DNA of 64,000 bases. It comes from Corynebacterium mendelii. Lineage in GTDB: Bacteria; Actinomycetota; Actinomycetes; Mycobacteriales; Mycobacteriaceae. Positions within the stretch are counted from its first letter, which is position 1, and every line of letters starts with the position of its first letter. A model generated the notes under the pieces. The model did not search any database. It was given only the letters and a program-made list of their open reading frames with translations, and was not told the DNA's origin. Where the stretch lies: the NCBI RefSeq assembly GCF_017307055.1, contig NZ_JAFLEQ010000016.1, positions 5,446-69,445 of the forward strand, in the 5' to 3' direction. This document shows positions 49,330 through 57,937 of the stretch, piece after piece. Made by a program: the position numbers and the translations under genes.

Positions 49330-49556
49330 GGCGAAACCCGCACCGAAAAAACCAGGGGCCGCGCACCTGAAATCTGTGTCCCCAAAAAACCGGCCCTGCC
49401 ACTGGCTTCCCCGGAGCACCGCCGGTGTGTGTGCTGTTGTGCCGGCTGACGGCGGCGGGTTGTGGTTGGGGTGCTGTTGTTGTGTGCCTTGTATTCCCGC
49501 TTGTTGGTGGTCAGCCCGCCGGGTGGGGACCGGTCGGTTTTCTGGTTGTCGCCCGG

Positions 49557-50381
49557 CTAGTGGCCGCTGCCCGGGCCATCGCTGTCACCGGGAGTGTCGG
49601 GGCCGGTGGGTTTCCTGCCGAAGATAATCCGGTCATCGAACCACTGGAAGATGGTCCCCAGCTCGGTAAAGCCGGCGGCCCGCAGGGCTTCCAGGTGGAA
49701 TTCGGCGGACACCGGCAAGGTGGCGTGTTTGTCGCGCCAGCGCTGTTTGCGCAGTTGTGCCGCCTGTTCGTAACCGGGCAATGATTCAGCTGCCGTCCAC
49801 CAGTCCGACCAGGTCATGGCGCCAGCGGCGGTGGCGGCCGCCAGGTGCTCGTTGCGCAGCTGCTCACAGACCCCGGAGAGGAAAGGCTGCGAGATCGGAT
49901 TGAACAAGAGATGATCGCCGTTGAGCAGGACAGCCCCCGGGGCCATGAGTGCGGCCAACCGCACGTACAGGCCCACCAGATGGTCCGGATCGAGCCAGTG
50001 CAGGGCCGTGGTGGAGATAACCGCGTCAAAGGGCCGGTGGGGCAGTAGCTCCGCCAGATCATCGGCGGTGAGATCGCCGTCGACGTAGGTGATTCTGTCG
50101 GGTTCCGGATTGGTGTCGGCCGCCAGTTTCAGCAGTACCGGATCCCGGTCCACCCCGACTATGACCGCATCAGGGAAGCGTTCGGCAGCGGCTGTCGACA
50201 AATACCCCGGCCCGCAGGCGAGATCAAGAATCCGCGGGGGCCGTCCCAGAGTTGCGGCGTGGCGGGCGACGGTTTCCAGCATGGTTGTGGTCCGTAGATC
50301 ACGCTGTTCGATAAACGCCTGCTGCTGGTCCTGCCAGGCGGAAACAATGAAGGCGGGAGTGTGGGCGGTATCGGCTGCCAC
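49557..50381 (-). CDS. SAM-dependent class I methyltransferase
   Basis: GTG 50381 is chosen because AAGGAG ends 6 nt upstream; earlier ATGs would place that site inside the gene. The 274-residue protein has a Rossmann fold with motif I ILDLACGPGYLSTAAAERFP, the acidic VGVDRDP, DGDLTADDLAELLP, and FDAVISTTALHWL. It is most like trans-aconitate/ubiquinone-type small-molecule methyltransferases. A TATAGC hexamer lies upstream. Substrate unknown. It sits downstream of an MFS exporter gene on the same strand, which may hint at modification plus export of a small molecule. Confidence 0.85.
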   Translation of the reverse strand: MAADTAHTPAFIVSAWQDQQQAFIEQRDLRTTTMLETVARHAATLGRPPRILDLACGPGYLSTAAAERFPDAVIVGVDRDPVLLKLAADTNPEPDRITYVDGDLTADDLAELLPHRPFDAVISTTALHWLDPDHLVGLYVRLAALMAPGAVLLNGDHLLFNPISQPFLSGVCEQLRNEHLAAATAAGAMTWSDWWTAAESLPGYEQAAQLRKQRWRDKHATLPVSAEFHLEALRAAGFTELGTIFQWFDDRIIFGRKPTGPDTPGDSDGPGSGH

Positions 50382-50485
50382 AGACGGCTCCTTATATTCC
50401 GGTGTGCACGGGGCCATGTACCGACACATGCTATAGCGGTTGCTGTGGTCGGTAAAGTGCGGTTGTGCGCACCAGTTGAAGGCGG

Positions 50486-51712
50486 CTACCGGGTGTCCGC
50501 CGACAGCAGCTGGTCTTCGACGAACACCTGTCGGGTGGCGAAGAAACCACCGATGCAGATCGCGATCAGCGAGGCGGTGAGCACCACGTTCGGCCAGAAC
50601 CATCCGTTGGTGACCTCCCGGAGAAACCCCATGAAAAACGGTCCGCCGCAGGCCATGGTGTAGCCCGCCCCCTGGCAGAAACTGGACAGGGATCTGGCTC
50701 CCTCCATGGTTCTGGCCCGCACATTGACCAGGGTCAGGGCCATCGGGAAGCTCAACGGGCCTGCCGCGGAGAACAGAATCCATACCCAGGGGGCGGCCAT
50801 GGGGGCGGTGGCCATACCGGTGTTGCCGATGAAAAACAGTATCGCGCACACCACGATCACCCAGAAGGGATCCCGGAACCGGTCCACCGCGTACGGGGCG
50901 GCAATCGCCAGGATCAGCCCTACGCCGGACCACACCGACAGCATCAGTGCCCCGAAGCCCACCGAGGCCCCGGCGGTGGTGAAAAAAGCCGGCACAAACA
51001 TCATCATCCCGTAGGAAGCGAAGCTGGTGAACCCGAACATCACCGCCAGTCCCAGGCCCACCGGGGTTGTCCACACTGGAAGCGAACGCTGCCGGGCAGC
51101 CGGGTGGCCGGCGGTGGTTGTGGTTGCGCCGGCCGGGCCTGCGGCCAGGGGGATCCAGGCCAGGGCCGCCAGGAAGGCCAGCAGCGACCAGCTGCCGAGG
51201 GAATACTGCCAGCCGTTGCGGTCAAACAGATTCGCCACCGGTTCCACCGTCAGGGGTGCTGCCAGCATGCCCGCCTGCATGGCCACCAGATAGACCATGG
51301 ATACCGCAGGCACCCGGGCGGGGAAGAACTGCCTGACTGCCAGCGGTACCGCCGCATTGGTGATGCCGACGGCGAACAGTGCCAGGGCGGTCCCGGCAAA
51401 CAACAGGCCGGTATGGGGGCCGATAACCCGCAGAATCTCACCTGCGGTGGTCAGTAGCATCGCGATCATGAGCATCCGCGGCCCGGACCATGCCTGCAGC
51501 AGCGTCGGGGTGGCGAAAGCCGCCAGGGCGAACATGGCGGTGGGGATCATGCCCAACAGACCCACCATGGTGCCGCCCAAGTGCAGATCATTGTTGATCA
51601 GGGGAACCAGTGGCGACAACGCGGTGACGGCGGCCCGCATATTGGTCGCTGTCAGCGCGATGGCGATCAGAGCGATGAGGCTGACATTGTTTTTGTTCAC
51701 ATATTCCGACAT
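50486..51712 (-). CDS. MFS transporter, cyanate/nitroimidazole (CynX/NimT) type
   Basis: The 408-residue protein has about 12 transmembrane segments. It starts MSEYVNKNNVSLIALIAIAL and has TNMRAAVTALSPLVPLINND, a CynX/NimT-branch signature, and the domain-linker Arg-rich loop HPAARQRSLPVW. Family members export or import small anions or drugs; the substrate here is unknown. ATG 51712 gives the normal length; an in-frame extension upstream is not protein-like. The methyltransferase gene follows after 104 bases. It is divergent from yccF. Confidence 0.85.
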   Translation of the reverse strand: MSEYVNKNNVSLIALIAIALTATNMRAAVTALSPLVPLINNDLHLGGTMVGLLGMIPTAMFALAAFATPTLLQAWSGPRMLMIAMLLTTAGEILRVIGPHTGLLFAGTALALFAVGITNAAVPLAVRQFFPARVPAVSMVYLVAMQAGMLAAPLTVEPVANLFDRNGWQYSLGSWSLLAFLAALAWIPLAAGPAGATTTTAGHPAARQRSLPVWTTPVGLGLAVMFGFTSFASYGMMMFVPAFFTTAGASVGFGALMLSVWSGVGLILAIAAPYAVDRFRDPFWVIVVCAILFFIGNTGMATAPMAAPWVWILFSAAGPLSFPMALTLVNVRARTMEGARSLSSFCQGAGYTMACGGPFFMGFLREVTNGWFWPNVVLTASLIAICIGGFFATRQVFVEDQLLSADTR

Positions 51713-51801
51713 TAATACTTCGGGGACACATGGTTGGCGGCGGGGTTTCGTCCCCCGCCCGGCCATCCGTGTGGCGGCCGGGGGCGCTATGGTGGTGAGC
51801 C

Positions 51802-52209
51802 ATGAAAGCAATACTGAACATTCTGTGGCTTGTCACCGGTGGACTGTGGCTGGCCCTCGGCTATTTCCTCTTCGGCCTTGTTGCCTGCGTGCTGATTGTC
51901 ACCTTCCCCATTGGGGTGGCGTCGATGCGTATGGCCTCCTATGCCCTGTGGCCCTTCGGCAGGGAAGTTGTCGACACCGGAAAAGCCGGTGTTGTCACCG
52001 GCGTTGCCAATGCCATCTGGTTCATCTTCGGCGGACTGTGGATGGCCATCGGGCATATCGGTACCGCTGCCGCGCAGGCGGTGACGATCATCGGCATCCC
52101 GTTGGCCATCGCCAACATCAAGCTGATTCCGGTGACCTGTTTCCCCTACGGCAAAAAGATCGTGCCGGCCGGTTCGGTCGCCAATCCGGCGGCCGCGGTG
52201 AAGATTTAG
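51802..52209 (+). CDS. yccF: YccF domain membrane protein
   Basis: The 135-residue protein contains two YccF-type membrane units, ILWLVTGGLWLALGYFLFGL and AIWFIFGGLWMAIGHI, each followed by a PxGxA/G-type stretch (FPIGVASMRMASYALWPFG, IGIPLAIANIKLIPVTCFPYG). TATGGT lies 8 nt before the ATG, so it is probably leaderless. The role of YccF proteins is unknown. Confidence 0.87.
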   Translation: MKAILNILWLVTGGLWLALGYFLFGLVACVLIVTFPIGVASMRMASYALWPFGREVVDTGKAGVVTGVANAIWFIFGGLWMAIGHIGTAAAQAVTIIGIPLAIANIKLIPVTCFPYGKKIVPAGSVANPAAAVKI

Positions 52210-52314
52210 CGCACCGGCAGTCCCGCATACAAGTGCCGGGGACCTGGCCGGGACACTGCCATCGGCGGTTGTCCCCGTGCCTGCCCGGCAGTTCACCGGA
52301 AGATGATCAAACAG

Positions 52315-52356
52315 ACATCCCCGCCCGGGTGGGTTTTACCTGTCCGGCGGGGATGT
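52315..52356 (-). terminator. Terminator hairpin between yccF and DUF4862 (convergent)
   Basis: ACATCCCCGCC (52315-52325) pairs perfectly with GGCGGGGATGT (52346-52356). It sits between the ends of two converging genes and can serve both. The reverse strand continues CTGTTTG. Confidence 0.75.
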
Positions 52357-52379
52357 CGTGGGTTCGGGGGACGGTTGAT

Positions 52380-53294
52380 CTATCCGGTGACCACCCCGGT
52401 GGGGCGGGCGATGCGGGTGAGCATGGCAAGCCGCTCATCCAGCCCGGACTCCGGCGGGACACAGCATTTGGCGCCGAAAAAGTCGACCTCACCGGCAAGG
52501 CCGGTGGCTTCGGCAATAATTTCGGGGGTCATCAATGAGGTGGGTTCATCGTCGCTGGCGGGCAGGTGGCCGTCCGCCCACGGGCCGCCGTAGATGGTTT
52601 GTGCCGGCGAGGCCCCGGAGAACACCACGCCCGCCAGGCACCCGGTTTTCGCTGCGGTGCCGATCAGTGTGTTCGGCTCCTCCCCGTTGCGGGCCTCGAC
52701 TGCGATCCGCCCCCAGTTGACCGATACTTTGATGCCCAGCTGCCCGGCGATTGCCAGCTCCTCTTCGATGGGCAGGAAGCCTTTTTCGGGGGTGTGGCTG
52801 GCGGTGTCTTTGTCGCAGTGTTCAATGATGATGCGGGTATCGCCCCACTCCCAGGACAGCACTTCTTTCAGCGACTCGGTGAAATCTTTCGCGGTGCGCA
52901 GATGCGTTGGTGCGGAGTGGACGGCCACCGCATCGAAGATCTGCCCGTGGGTTGCGTGCACGGCAGTGACGGCCGCATGGATGCGGGCGGTGAAATCGAT
53001 CGCCTGTTTCCGGCCCAGCTCGTCGGGGGATCCGAGGCCGAAGTTTTTGTCCCGCCACACATTGACCATGGTGCCGGGGATGGCGGTGACAATCGAATGC
53101 GGGAAACGTCCGGCCAGCTGCCCACCCAGCCAGTCCCGGCTGTCATGGTCGGCCAGCTGCCCGGGGAAGGGGACCTCAATACCGGTGACCCAGCCGGTGT
53201 CGGCGAGCATGTCGTAGTAGCGGGCCTGTCCTGCGCTGTCGCCCGGCATGGAGGCGTAGGCGCCGACGACGAAAGGGGTGGGGGAGGTGTTCAT
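52380..53294 (-). CDS. DUF4862 family protein (predicted TIM-barrel)
   Basis: ATG 53294 gives 304 residues. The protein (MNTSPTPFVVGAYASMPGDS) has alternating beta/alpha segments with barrel-like strand ends: IEVPFPGQLADHD, VHSAPTH, IIIEHCDKDT, KVSVNWGRIAVEARNGE, and DFFGAKCCVPPESGLDERL. Conserved His, Glu and Cys residues at strand ends could bind metal and suggest a sugar-phosphate isomerase-like activity. The function is not known. It is probably monocistronic, with a 17-bp palindrome 120 bp upstream. Confidence 0.8.
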   Translation of the reverse strand: MNTSPTPFVVGAYASMPGDSAGQARYYDMLADTGWVTGIEVPFPGQLADHDSRDWLGGQLAGRFPHSIVTAIPGTMVNVWRDKNFGLGSPDELGRKQAIDFTARIHAAVTAVHATHGQIFDAVAVHSAPTHLRTAKDFTESLKEVLSWEWGDTRIIIEHCDKDTASHTPEKGFLPIEEELAIAGQLGIKVSVNWGRIAVEARNGEEPNTLIGTAAKTGCLAGVVFSGASPAQTIYGGPWADGHLPASDDEPTSLMTPEIIAEATGLAGEVDFFGAKCCVPPESGLDERLAMLTRIARPTGVVTG

Positions 53295-53415
53295 GGGGCA
53301 AGCACAACCTATCGGTGGGACGGGAAAATGGGCACGGATACGGTGATGGTTTTTTACTTGGAAACCCACCTGGCCCGCACCGGTCGGCCGCATGCAAGAC
53401 GCCGGTTTCCAACTG

Positions 53416-53432
53416 AACCTGTCTGACAGGTT
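53416..53432. promoter_or_regulatory. Palindrome AACCTGTCtGACAGGTT, candidate operator of DUF4862
   Basis: Two 8-base arms are perfect reverse complements about a single central base, like dimeric repressor sites (for example GntR or TetR type). It lies about 122 bp upstream of the DUF4862 start. Confidence 0.5.
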
Positions 53433-53566
53433 GGGGCTGGTGCTGGTGCCGATGCCGCGGGTGGCGGTGGTTTTCGGAAAACAAGTCTAACCCGAAAAAA
53501 ATGACATGTCAGATGTTTTCCGCTGTGGCGCACAGCCGGGGGAGTCCGCGGGGAGGGAAATTAGCC

Positions 53567-53609
53567 GGGCGCCGCGCGGTCTGCGGGAAAGCAAGACCGG
53601 GCGGCGCCC
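53567..53609 (-). terminator. Terminator hairpin of pgi
   Basis: GGGCGCCG followed by an AGACCG-type arm pairs with its complement over about 14 bases with a small bulge. It lies about 38 nt past the pgi stop codon on the reverse strand. No T tract is evident. Confidence 0.7.
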
Positions 53610-53646
53610 AATGTGCGGCGCTGATGCGCCCTGCCCGTGGTGCGGG

Positions 53647-55293
53647 TTACTGGTTGCGGTGGCTGCGGTAGAAGGCGATCAGATTGTCCGTGGAGCTGTC
53701 GCCGGAGTCGGCTTCTGTGTCACCGGTGACTGCCGGAAGCAGATCGCCGGCCTGCTTTTTGCCCAGTTCCACACCCCACTGGTCGAAGGAGTTGATGTCC
53801 CAGATCACGCCCTGGACGAAGGTGATGTGTTCGTAGAGGGCGATCAGGGAACCGAGCACATAGGGGGTCAGTTCCTCGGCGAGGATGGTGGTGGTCGGCC
53901 GGTTGCCGGGCATGACTTTGTGGCTGACCAGGCTGACCGGCACACCTTCGGCGGTGATTTCCTGGGCGTTTTTGCCGAAGGCCAGCACCTTGGTCTGGGC
54001 GAAGAAGTTGCTCATCAAAAGGTCGTGCATCGAGCCGGTGCCGTCGGCGGTGGGCAGATCCTCTTTCGGGCGGACGAAACCGATGAAGTCGGCGGGGACG
54101 ATCCGCTTGCCCTGGTGCATCAGCTGGAAGAACGCGTGCTGGCCGTTGGTGCCGGGTTCACCCCAGTAGATTTCGCCGGTTGCGCAGTTGACGACCGAGC
54201 CGTCGTGGTGGACGTGCTTGCCGTTGGATTCCATGGTCAGCTGCTGCAGGTAGGCCGGGAAGCGGGACAGATCCTGGCTGTAGGGCAGCACCGCGTGGGT
54301 GTCGAAGCCGTGGAAGTTGGAGTACCAGATTCCCAGCAGACCCATCAGGGCGGGAATGTTTTTCTCGATGGGGGCGGTGCGGAAGTGGACGTCCATGTCG
54401 TGGAAACCGGCCAGGAAGTTCATGAAGTCCTGCGGGCCGATCACCGCCATCAGCGACAGGCCGATGGCCGAATCGACCGAGTAGCGGCCACCCACCCAGT
54501 CCCAGAAGCCGAACATGTTGGCGGTGTCGATGCCGAATTCGGCGACTTTTTCGGCGTTGGTGGACACCGCCACGAAATGCTTGGCCACCGCCGACTCATC
54601 CCCGTCGAAAGCATCCAGCAGCCAGCGTTTGGCGGCATGCGCATTGGCCAGGGTCTCCTGGGTGGTAAACGTCTTGGACGCGACGATGAAAAGGGTTGAT
54701 GCGGGGTCGAGTTCATCGAGGGTGGCCGACATGTCCGCCGGGTCGACGTTGGAGACGAACCGGGCGCTGATACCTGCGGTGGCGTAGCAGCGCAGGGCTT
54801 TCACCGCCATGGCGGGACCCAGGTCAGAGCCGCCGATACCGATGTTGACCACTGTTTTGATGGTGTGTCCGGTATGCCCCAGCCAGGTGCCTTTCCGCAG
54901 CGCGTGGCAGAAATCCCGCATCCGGGAAAGCACCTCGTGCACATCGGCGGCCACATCCTGGCCGTCGACGGAAAGTTCCGCTTCCGCCGGCAGCCGCAGC
55001 GCGGTGTGCAGCACCGCCCGGTCCTCGGTGTTGTTGATGTGGGCGCCGGTGAACATCTCCTCGGTGGCTTTTTTCAGTTCCGCTTTCTCGGCCAGTGCCT
55101 TCAGCAGTGCGAGGGTGTCGTCGTTGACGAGGTTTTTCGACAGGTCGACGGTCAGTCCGGCGGCGGACAGCGTCATCTTTGCCGCACGCTGCGGATCGGC
55201 GGCGAACAGATCCCGCAGGGTGGTCTCGTGGAGGAATGTGTGGTGTTCCTTCAGTGCCTGCCACTGCGGGGTGTTGGTGATGACTTCAGCCAT
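53647..55293 (-). CDS. pgi: Glucose-6-phosphate isomerase
   Basis: ATG 55293 follows AAAAGGAC and gives 548 residues, the usual length. Signatures are [49 protein letters not shown], and [14 protein letters not shown]. It interconverts glucose-6-phosphate and fructose-6-phosphate in glycolysis and gluconeogenesis. The hairpin downstream suggests a monocistronic mRNA. It is divergent from the aldehyde dehydrogenase. Confidence 0.97.
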   Translation of the reverse strand: MAEVITNTPQWQALKEHHTFLHETTLRDLFAADPQRAAKMTLSAAGLTVDLSKNLVNDDTLALLKALAEKAELKKATEEMFTGAHINNTEDRAVLHTALRLPAEAELSVDGQDVAADVHEVLSRMRDFCHALRKGTWLGHTGHTIKTVVNIGIGGSDLGPAMAVKALRCYATAGISARFVSNVDPADMSATLDELDPASTLFIVASKTFTTQETLANAHAAKRWLLDAFDGDESAVAKHFVAVSTNAEKVAEFGIDTANMFGFWDWVGGRYSVDSAIGLSLMAVIGPQDFMNFLAGFHDMDVHFRTAPIEKNIPALMGLLGIWYSNFHGFDTHAVLPYSQDLSRFPAYLQQLTMESNGKHVHHDGSVVNCATGEIYWGEPGTNGQHAFFQLMHQGKRIVPADFIGFVRPKEDLPTADGTGSMHDLLMSNFFAQTKVLAFGKNAQEITAEGVPVSLVSHKVMPGNRPTTTILAEELTPYVLGSLIALYEHITFVQGVIWDINSFDQWGVELGKKQAGDLLPAVTGDTEADSGDSSTDNLIAFYRSHRNQ

Positions 55294-55687
55294 TATGTGT
55301 CCTTTTCCAGTGTGGTACGTGGTGGTCGAATGCAAAAACAAGGTGCGCCCGCGACGGTGGGGCATCGGTGTCGGCTGTCTCCGCCCCGTCTGCCCTCCCG
55401 TCAATTTTTTCGGGCGGCGGTCAAGCGGCAGCCCCACCTGTCGGGCCGTGGCGTGGCGGCGCATGCCGCCAAACATCCCCAACGTTAGCTGCAAACCGCC
55501 GCTGGTGCGGAAAACCCCGGCGCGGGCTGGAAGGGACGCTGTCCTCCCGGCCCGCCCGTCGGCGGGCCGGGAGGGGGGCGTTAGCCCACATCCGGCCACA
55601 ACCGTGGTGTGGGTTCCAGGGGGGAGTTGGCGCCCGGCGGGTGCAGCTTTCGCGGCCCCGCGGGGCGTTTTTGTGCATCATGGTGCT
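55294..55687. other. Divergent region between pgi and the aldehyde dehydrogenase
   Basis: It contains a perfect 14-bp hairpin (55543-55574) but no gene. The aldehyde dehydrogenase frame stays open through this region only because of its base composition. Confidence 0.45.
55543..55574. repeat. Perfect 14-bp inverted repeat in a divergent promoter region
   Basis: CCTCCCGGCCCGCC (55543-55556) and GGCGGGCCGGGAGG (55561-55574) pair exactly around a 4-nt loop. Terminators are not expected between divergent genes, so it may regulate the aldehyde dehydrogenase mRNA or end an unannotated transcript. Confidence 0.6.
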
Positions 55688-57169
55688 ATGGCCGAAAACA
55701 CACAACAGTTTCATGAACTTGTCAGCGAACTGCCCACGGGGCTGTTCATCAACGGGGAATTCACCGAATCCTCCTCCGGGGAAAGCTTCCCTGTGATCAA
55801 CCCGGGTGATGGTTCAACCCTGTGCCGGGTGGCGTCCGCCACCGCCGAGGACGCCCGCCGCGCCCTGGACGGTGCGTGCGCGGTGCAGCCGGAGTGGGCG
55901 GCCACCGCCCCGCAGGAACGCGCCGATATTCTGCTGCGGGCATTTGACCTGCTGCACGACAACAAAGACACCCTGGCGCTGGTGCAGTCGCTGGAGCTGG
56001 GGCGGGCGCTGAAGGATTCCGCCGCCGAAGTCGACTACGGGGCGGAGTTTTTCCGCTGGTTCGCCGGGGAAGCCACCCGGATTGGCGGCGACTACCGGGT
56101 CAATCCGCAGGCGACGGCGCGCATTGTCGTCCACCGGCAGCCGGTGGGCCCCTGTCTGGCGGTCACCCCGTGGAACTTCCCGCTGGCCATGGGCACCAGG
56201 AAACTGGGGCCGGTGATTGCCGCCGGATGCACCATGGTCCTCAAGCCGGCCAGTAAAACCCCGCTGACCATGCTGTATCTGGCGAAAATCATGAAGCAGG
56301 CGGGTCTTCCCGACGGAGTGTTCCAGGTGCTTCCCACCGACACCGCCGACAATGTGTCCTGTCTGCTCGATGACACCAGGATCCGGAAATTCACCTTCAC
56401 CGGCTCCACCGGGGTGGGGCAGATGCTGGCCGCCCGGGCGGCGAAAAATTCGGTGAAAGTGTCCCTGGAACTGGGCGGCAACGCCCCCTATGTTGTTTTC
56501 GCAGACGCTGATCTTGAGGAGGCTGTGGCGGCCACCGCGACAGCGAAAATGCGCGGCGCCGGGCAGGCCTGCATCGCGGCGAACCGGTTCATCGTCCACG
56601 AGTCCCTGGCCGAGGAATTCACCCGCCGGGTGGCCGCGCAGATCGCCGAACTGACCGTGGGACCCGGCACCGATCCGGCCACCGATGTCGGCTGTCTGTC
56701 GGGAACCGACCAGCTGGAGTCTGTTGCCCGCCTGGTCGACGACGCCGTCGCCAAAGGCGCGACAGTCCATCTGGGCGGTAGCCGCGCAAAGCTGGATGAC
56801 TCATTGGCCGGCGGTGCCTTCTACCCGCCGACGGTGCTGGGCAATGTTCCCGCCGACGCGGAGATCACCCGCAGTGAAATCTTCGGCCCCGTGGTGGCGG
56901 TGACCACCTTCACCGATGACGAGGACGCCATCCGGCAGGCCAACGACACCGACTACGGGCTGGCGGCCTACGTGTTCACCACAGATGTGACCAAGGCCCT
57001 GTGGGCGGCGGAAGCCATCGAATCCGGCATGGTGGCGGTCAACAAGGGCGCCCTGTCCGATCCGGCCGCCCCCTTCGGCGGGTTCAAACAGTCCGGCCTG
57101 GGCCGGGAAGGCGGCCGCGAGGGCATCGAGGAATTCCTGGAGACCAAATACATCTCCCTGCCGCGCTGA
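55688..57169 (+). CDS. gabD: NAD(P)-dependent aldehyde dehydrogenase, succinate-semialdehyde type
   Basis: The 493-residue protein has the ALDH motifs: GPCLAVTPWNFPLAMGTRK for cofactor binding, FTGSTGVGQ, the catalytic Glu in SLELGGNAPYVVF, and the catalytic Cys in RGAGQACIAANRF. The form matches the GabD branch that oxidises succinate semialdehyde to succinate, but aldehyde specificity can vary. Start ATG 55688 gives the usual length; an open frame running much further upstream is an artefact. No ribosome binding site is evident and a weak CATCAT lies 6 nt upstream. Confidence 0.9.
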   Translation: MAENTQQFHELVSELPTGLFINGEFTESSSGESFPVINPGDGSTLCRVASATAEDARRALDGACAVQPEWAATAPQERADILLRAFDLLHDNKDTLALVQSLELGRALKDSAAEVDYGAEFFRWFAGEATRIGGDYRVNPQATARIVVHRQPVGPCLAVTPWNFPLAMGTRKLGPVIAAGCTMVLKPASKTPLTMLYLAKIMKQAGLPDGVFQVLPTDTADNVSCLLDDTRIRKFTFTGSTGVGQMLAARAAKNSVKVSLELGGNAPYVVFADADLEEAVAATATAKMRGAGQACIAANRFIVHESLAEEFTRRVAAQIAELTVGPGTDPATDVGCLSGTDQLESVARLVDDAVAKGATVHLGGSRAKLDDSLAGGAFYPPTVLGNVPADAEITRSEIFGPVVAVTTFTDDEDAIRQANDTDYGLAAYVFTTDVTKALWAAEAIESGMVAVNKGALSDPAAPFGGFKQSGLGREGGREGIEEFLETKYISLPR

Positions 57170-57238
57170 CCACCGGGGTGCGGACCGCCTGTGCCGGGCG
57201 GGGCACACCCGGCACAGCGGTGGTGCACAATGGCAGAC

Positions 57239-57493
57239 ATGGATTCATCACGTTGCCTTGTCCTCAGTGAAGAGGTGGCGGCCGGGCTGGCCCGCGCCGC
57301 CGCCGGCCACGGCACCACCGTCGGTGACCTGGCCGAGCATGTGCTCAAGGAATATCTGCGCCAGGAACGCCTGTCGGGGCTGCGCAGCCGCAGCGGTCAG
57401 GCCGGGGAGAGCGGTTTCACCACCTGGCGCGACCAGGTCACGTTCACCCTGGGCGGGGCCGGGGCCACCGAGCTTTCCGAATCCGGCAGCTAG
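57239..57493 (+). CDS. Small protein of unknown function, 84 aa
   Basis: The protein begins MDSSRCLVLSEEVAAGLARA with two helices (VGDLAEHVLKEYLRQERL) resembling a ribbon-helix-helix or small helical fold, then a Gly/Ser-rich tail. CACAAT at 57226-57231 lies 7 nt before ATG 57239, supporting a leaderless start; ATG 57230 is an alternative. It lies 69 nt after the aldehyde dehydrogenase. Function unknown. Confidence 0.55.
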   Translation: MDSSRCLVLSEEVAAGLARAAAGHGTTVGDLAEHVLKEYLRQERLSGLRSRSGQAGESGFTTWRDQVTFTLGGAGATELSESGS

Positions 57494-57540
57494 CCCGGCG
57501 GCTCACCGGCGGCGGTGGGCGGCCGGGAAAACCCGGCGGC

Positions 57541-57843
57541 CTACAGTTTGCCGCGGCCCATGCGCAGCAGCAGGTTCGCCAGCGCCGGGCCTTCCTCGCC
57601 GATGGCTTCCCGGAAGCGGTTGATGATGCGCACCTCCCGGGTGTGGACCAGTCGGGTTCCCCCGGAGATCATGCGGGTTTTGCCGATCGCGCCGGAGACC
57701 TCGGCGCGGCGGATCACCGCATCAATGATGATCTCGTCAAGACGGTCGATCTCTTCCCGGTAGCGCTGGATTTCCGCATCCGTCAGCGGATCGTCGCTGC
57801 CGGAGGGCGTCCGGACTGAAAAAGGGGCGGGTGTGTCGGTCAT
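57541..57843 (-). CDS. csm: Chorismate mutase (AroQ class)
   Basis: The 100-residue protein is an all-helical AroQ domain: REEIDRLDEIIIDAVIRRAEV, IGKTRMISGGTR, and REVRIINRFREAIGEEG. Conserved Arg and Lys of the active site are present. It converts chorismate to prephenate in Phe/Tyr synthesis. The start is fixed by CACAAT (reverse strand, 57856-57851) 7 nt before ATG 57843. From memory it adjoins pcrA in Corynebacterium, as here, in divergent orientation. Confidence 0.9.
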   Translation of the reverse strand: MTDTPAPFSVRTPSGSDDPLTDAEIQRYREEIDRLDEIIIDAVIRRAEVSGAIGKTRMISGGTRLVHTREVRIINRFREAIGEEGPALANLLLRMGRGKL

Positions 57844-57937
57844 GATGGGTATTGTGCCACGCCGCATGCCGGTATCCGCTCCGAACACGGATGGACAGCG
57901 AACCCGGTGCCGGGCTGTCGGATAGTCTGGGGCCATT

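Larger units (their letters stand above)
53295..53646. other. Region between DUF4862 and pgi
   Basis: It holds the DUF4862 promoter area with palindromes at 53416-53432 and 53502-53511 (TGACATGTCA) and the pgi terminator. No coding sequence is seen. Confidence 0.5.

Noticed and set aside
54809..55687. A 293-codon N-terminal extension of the aldehyde dehydrogenase
   Set aside because: It runs antisense to pgi; the family length fits the start at 55688.
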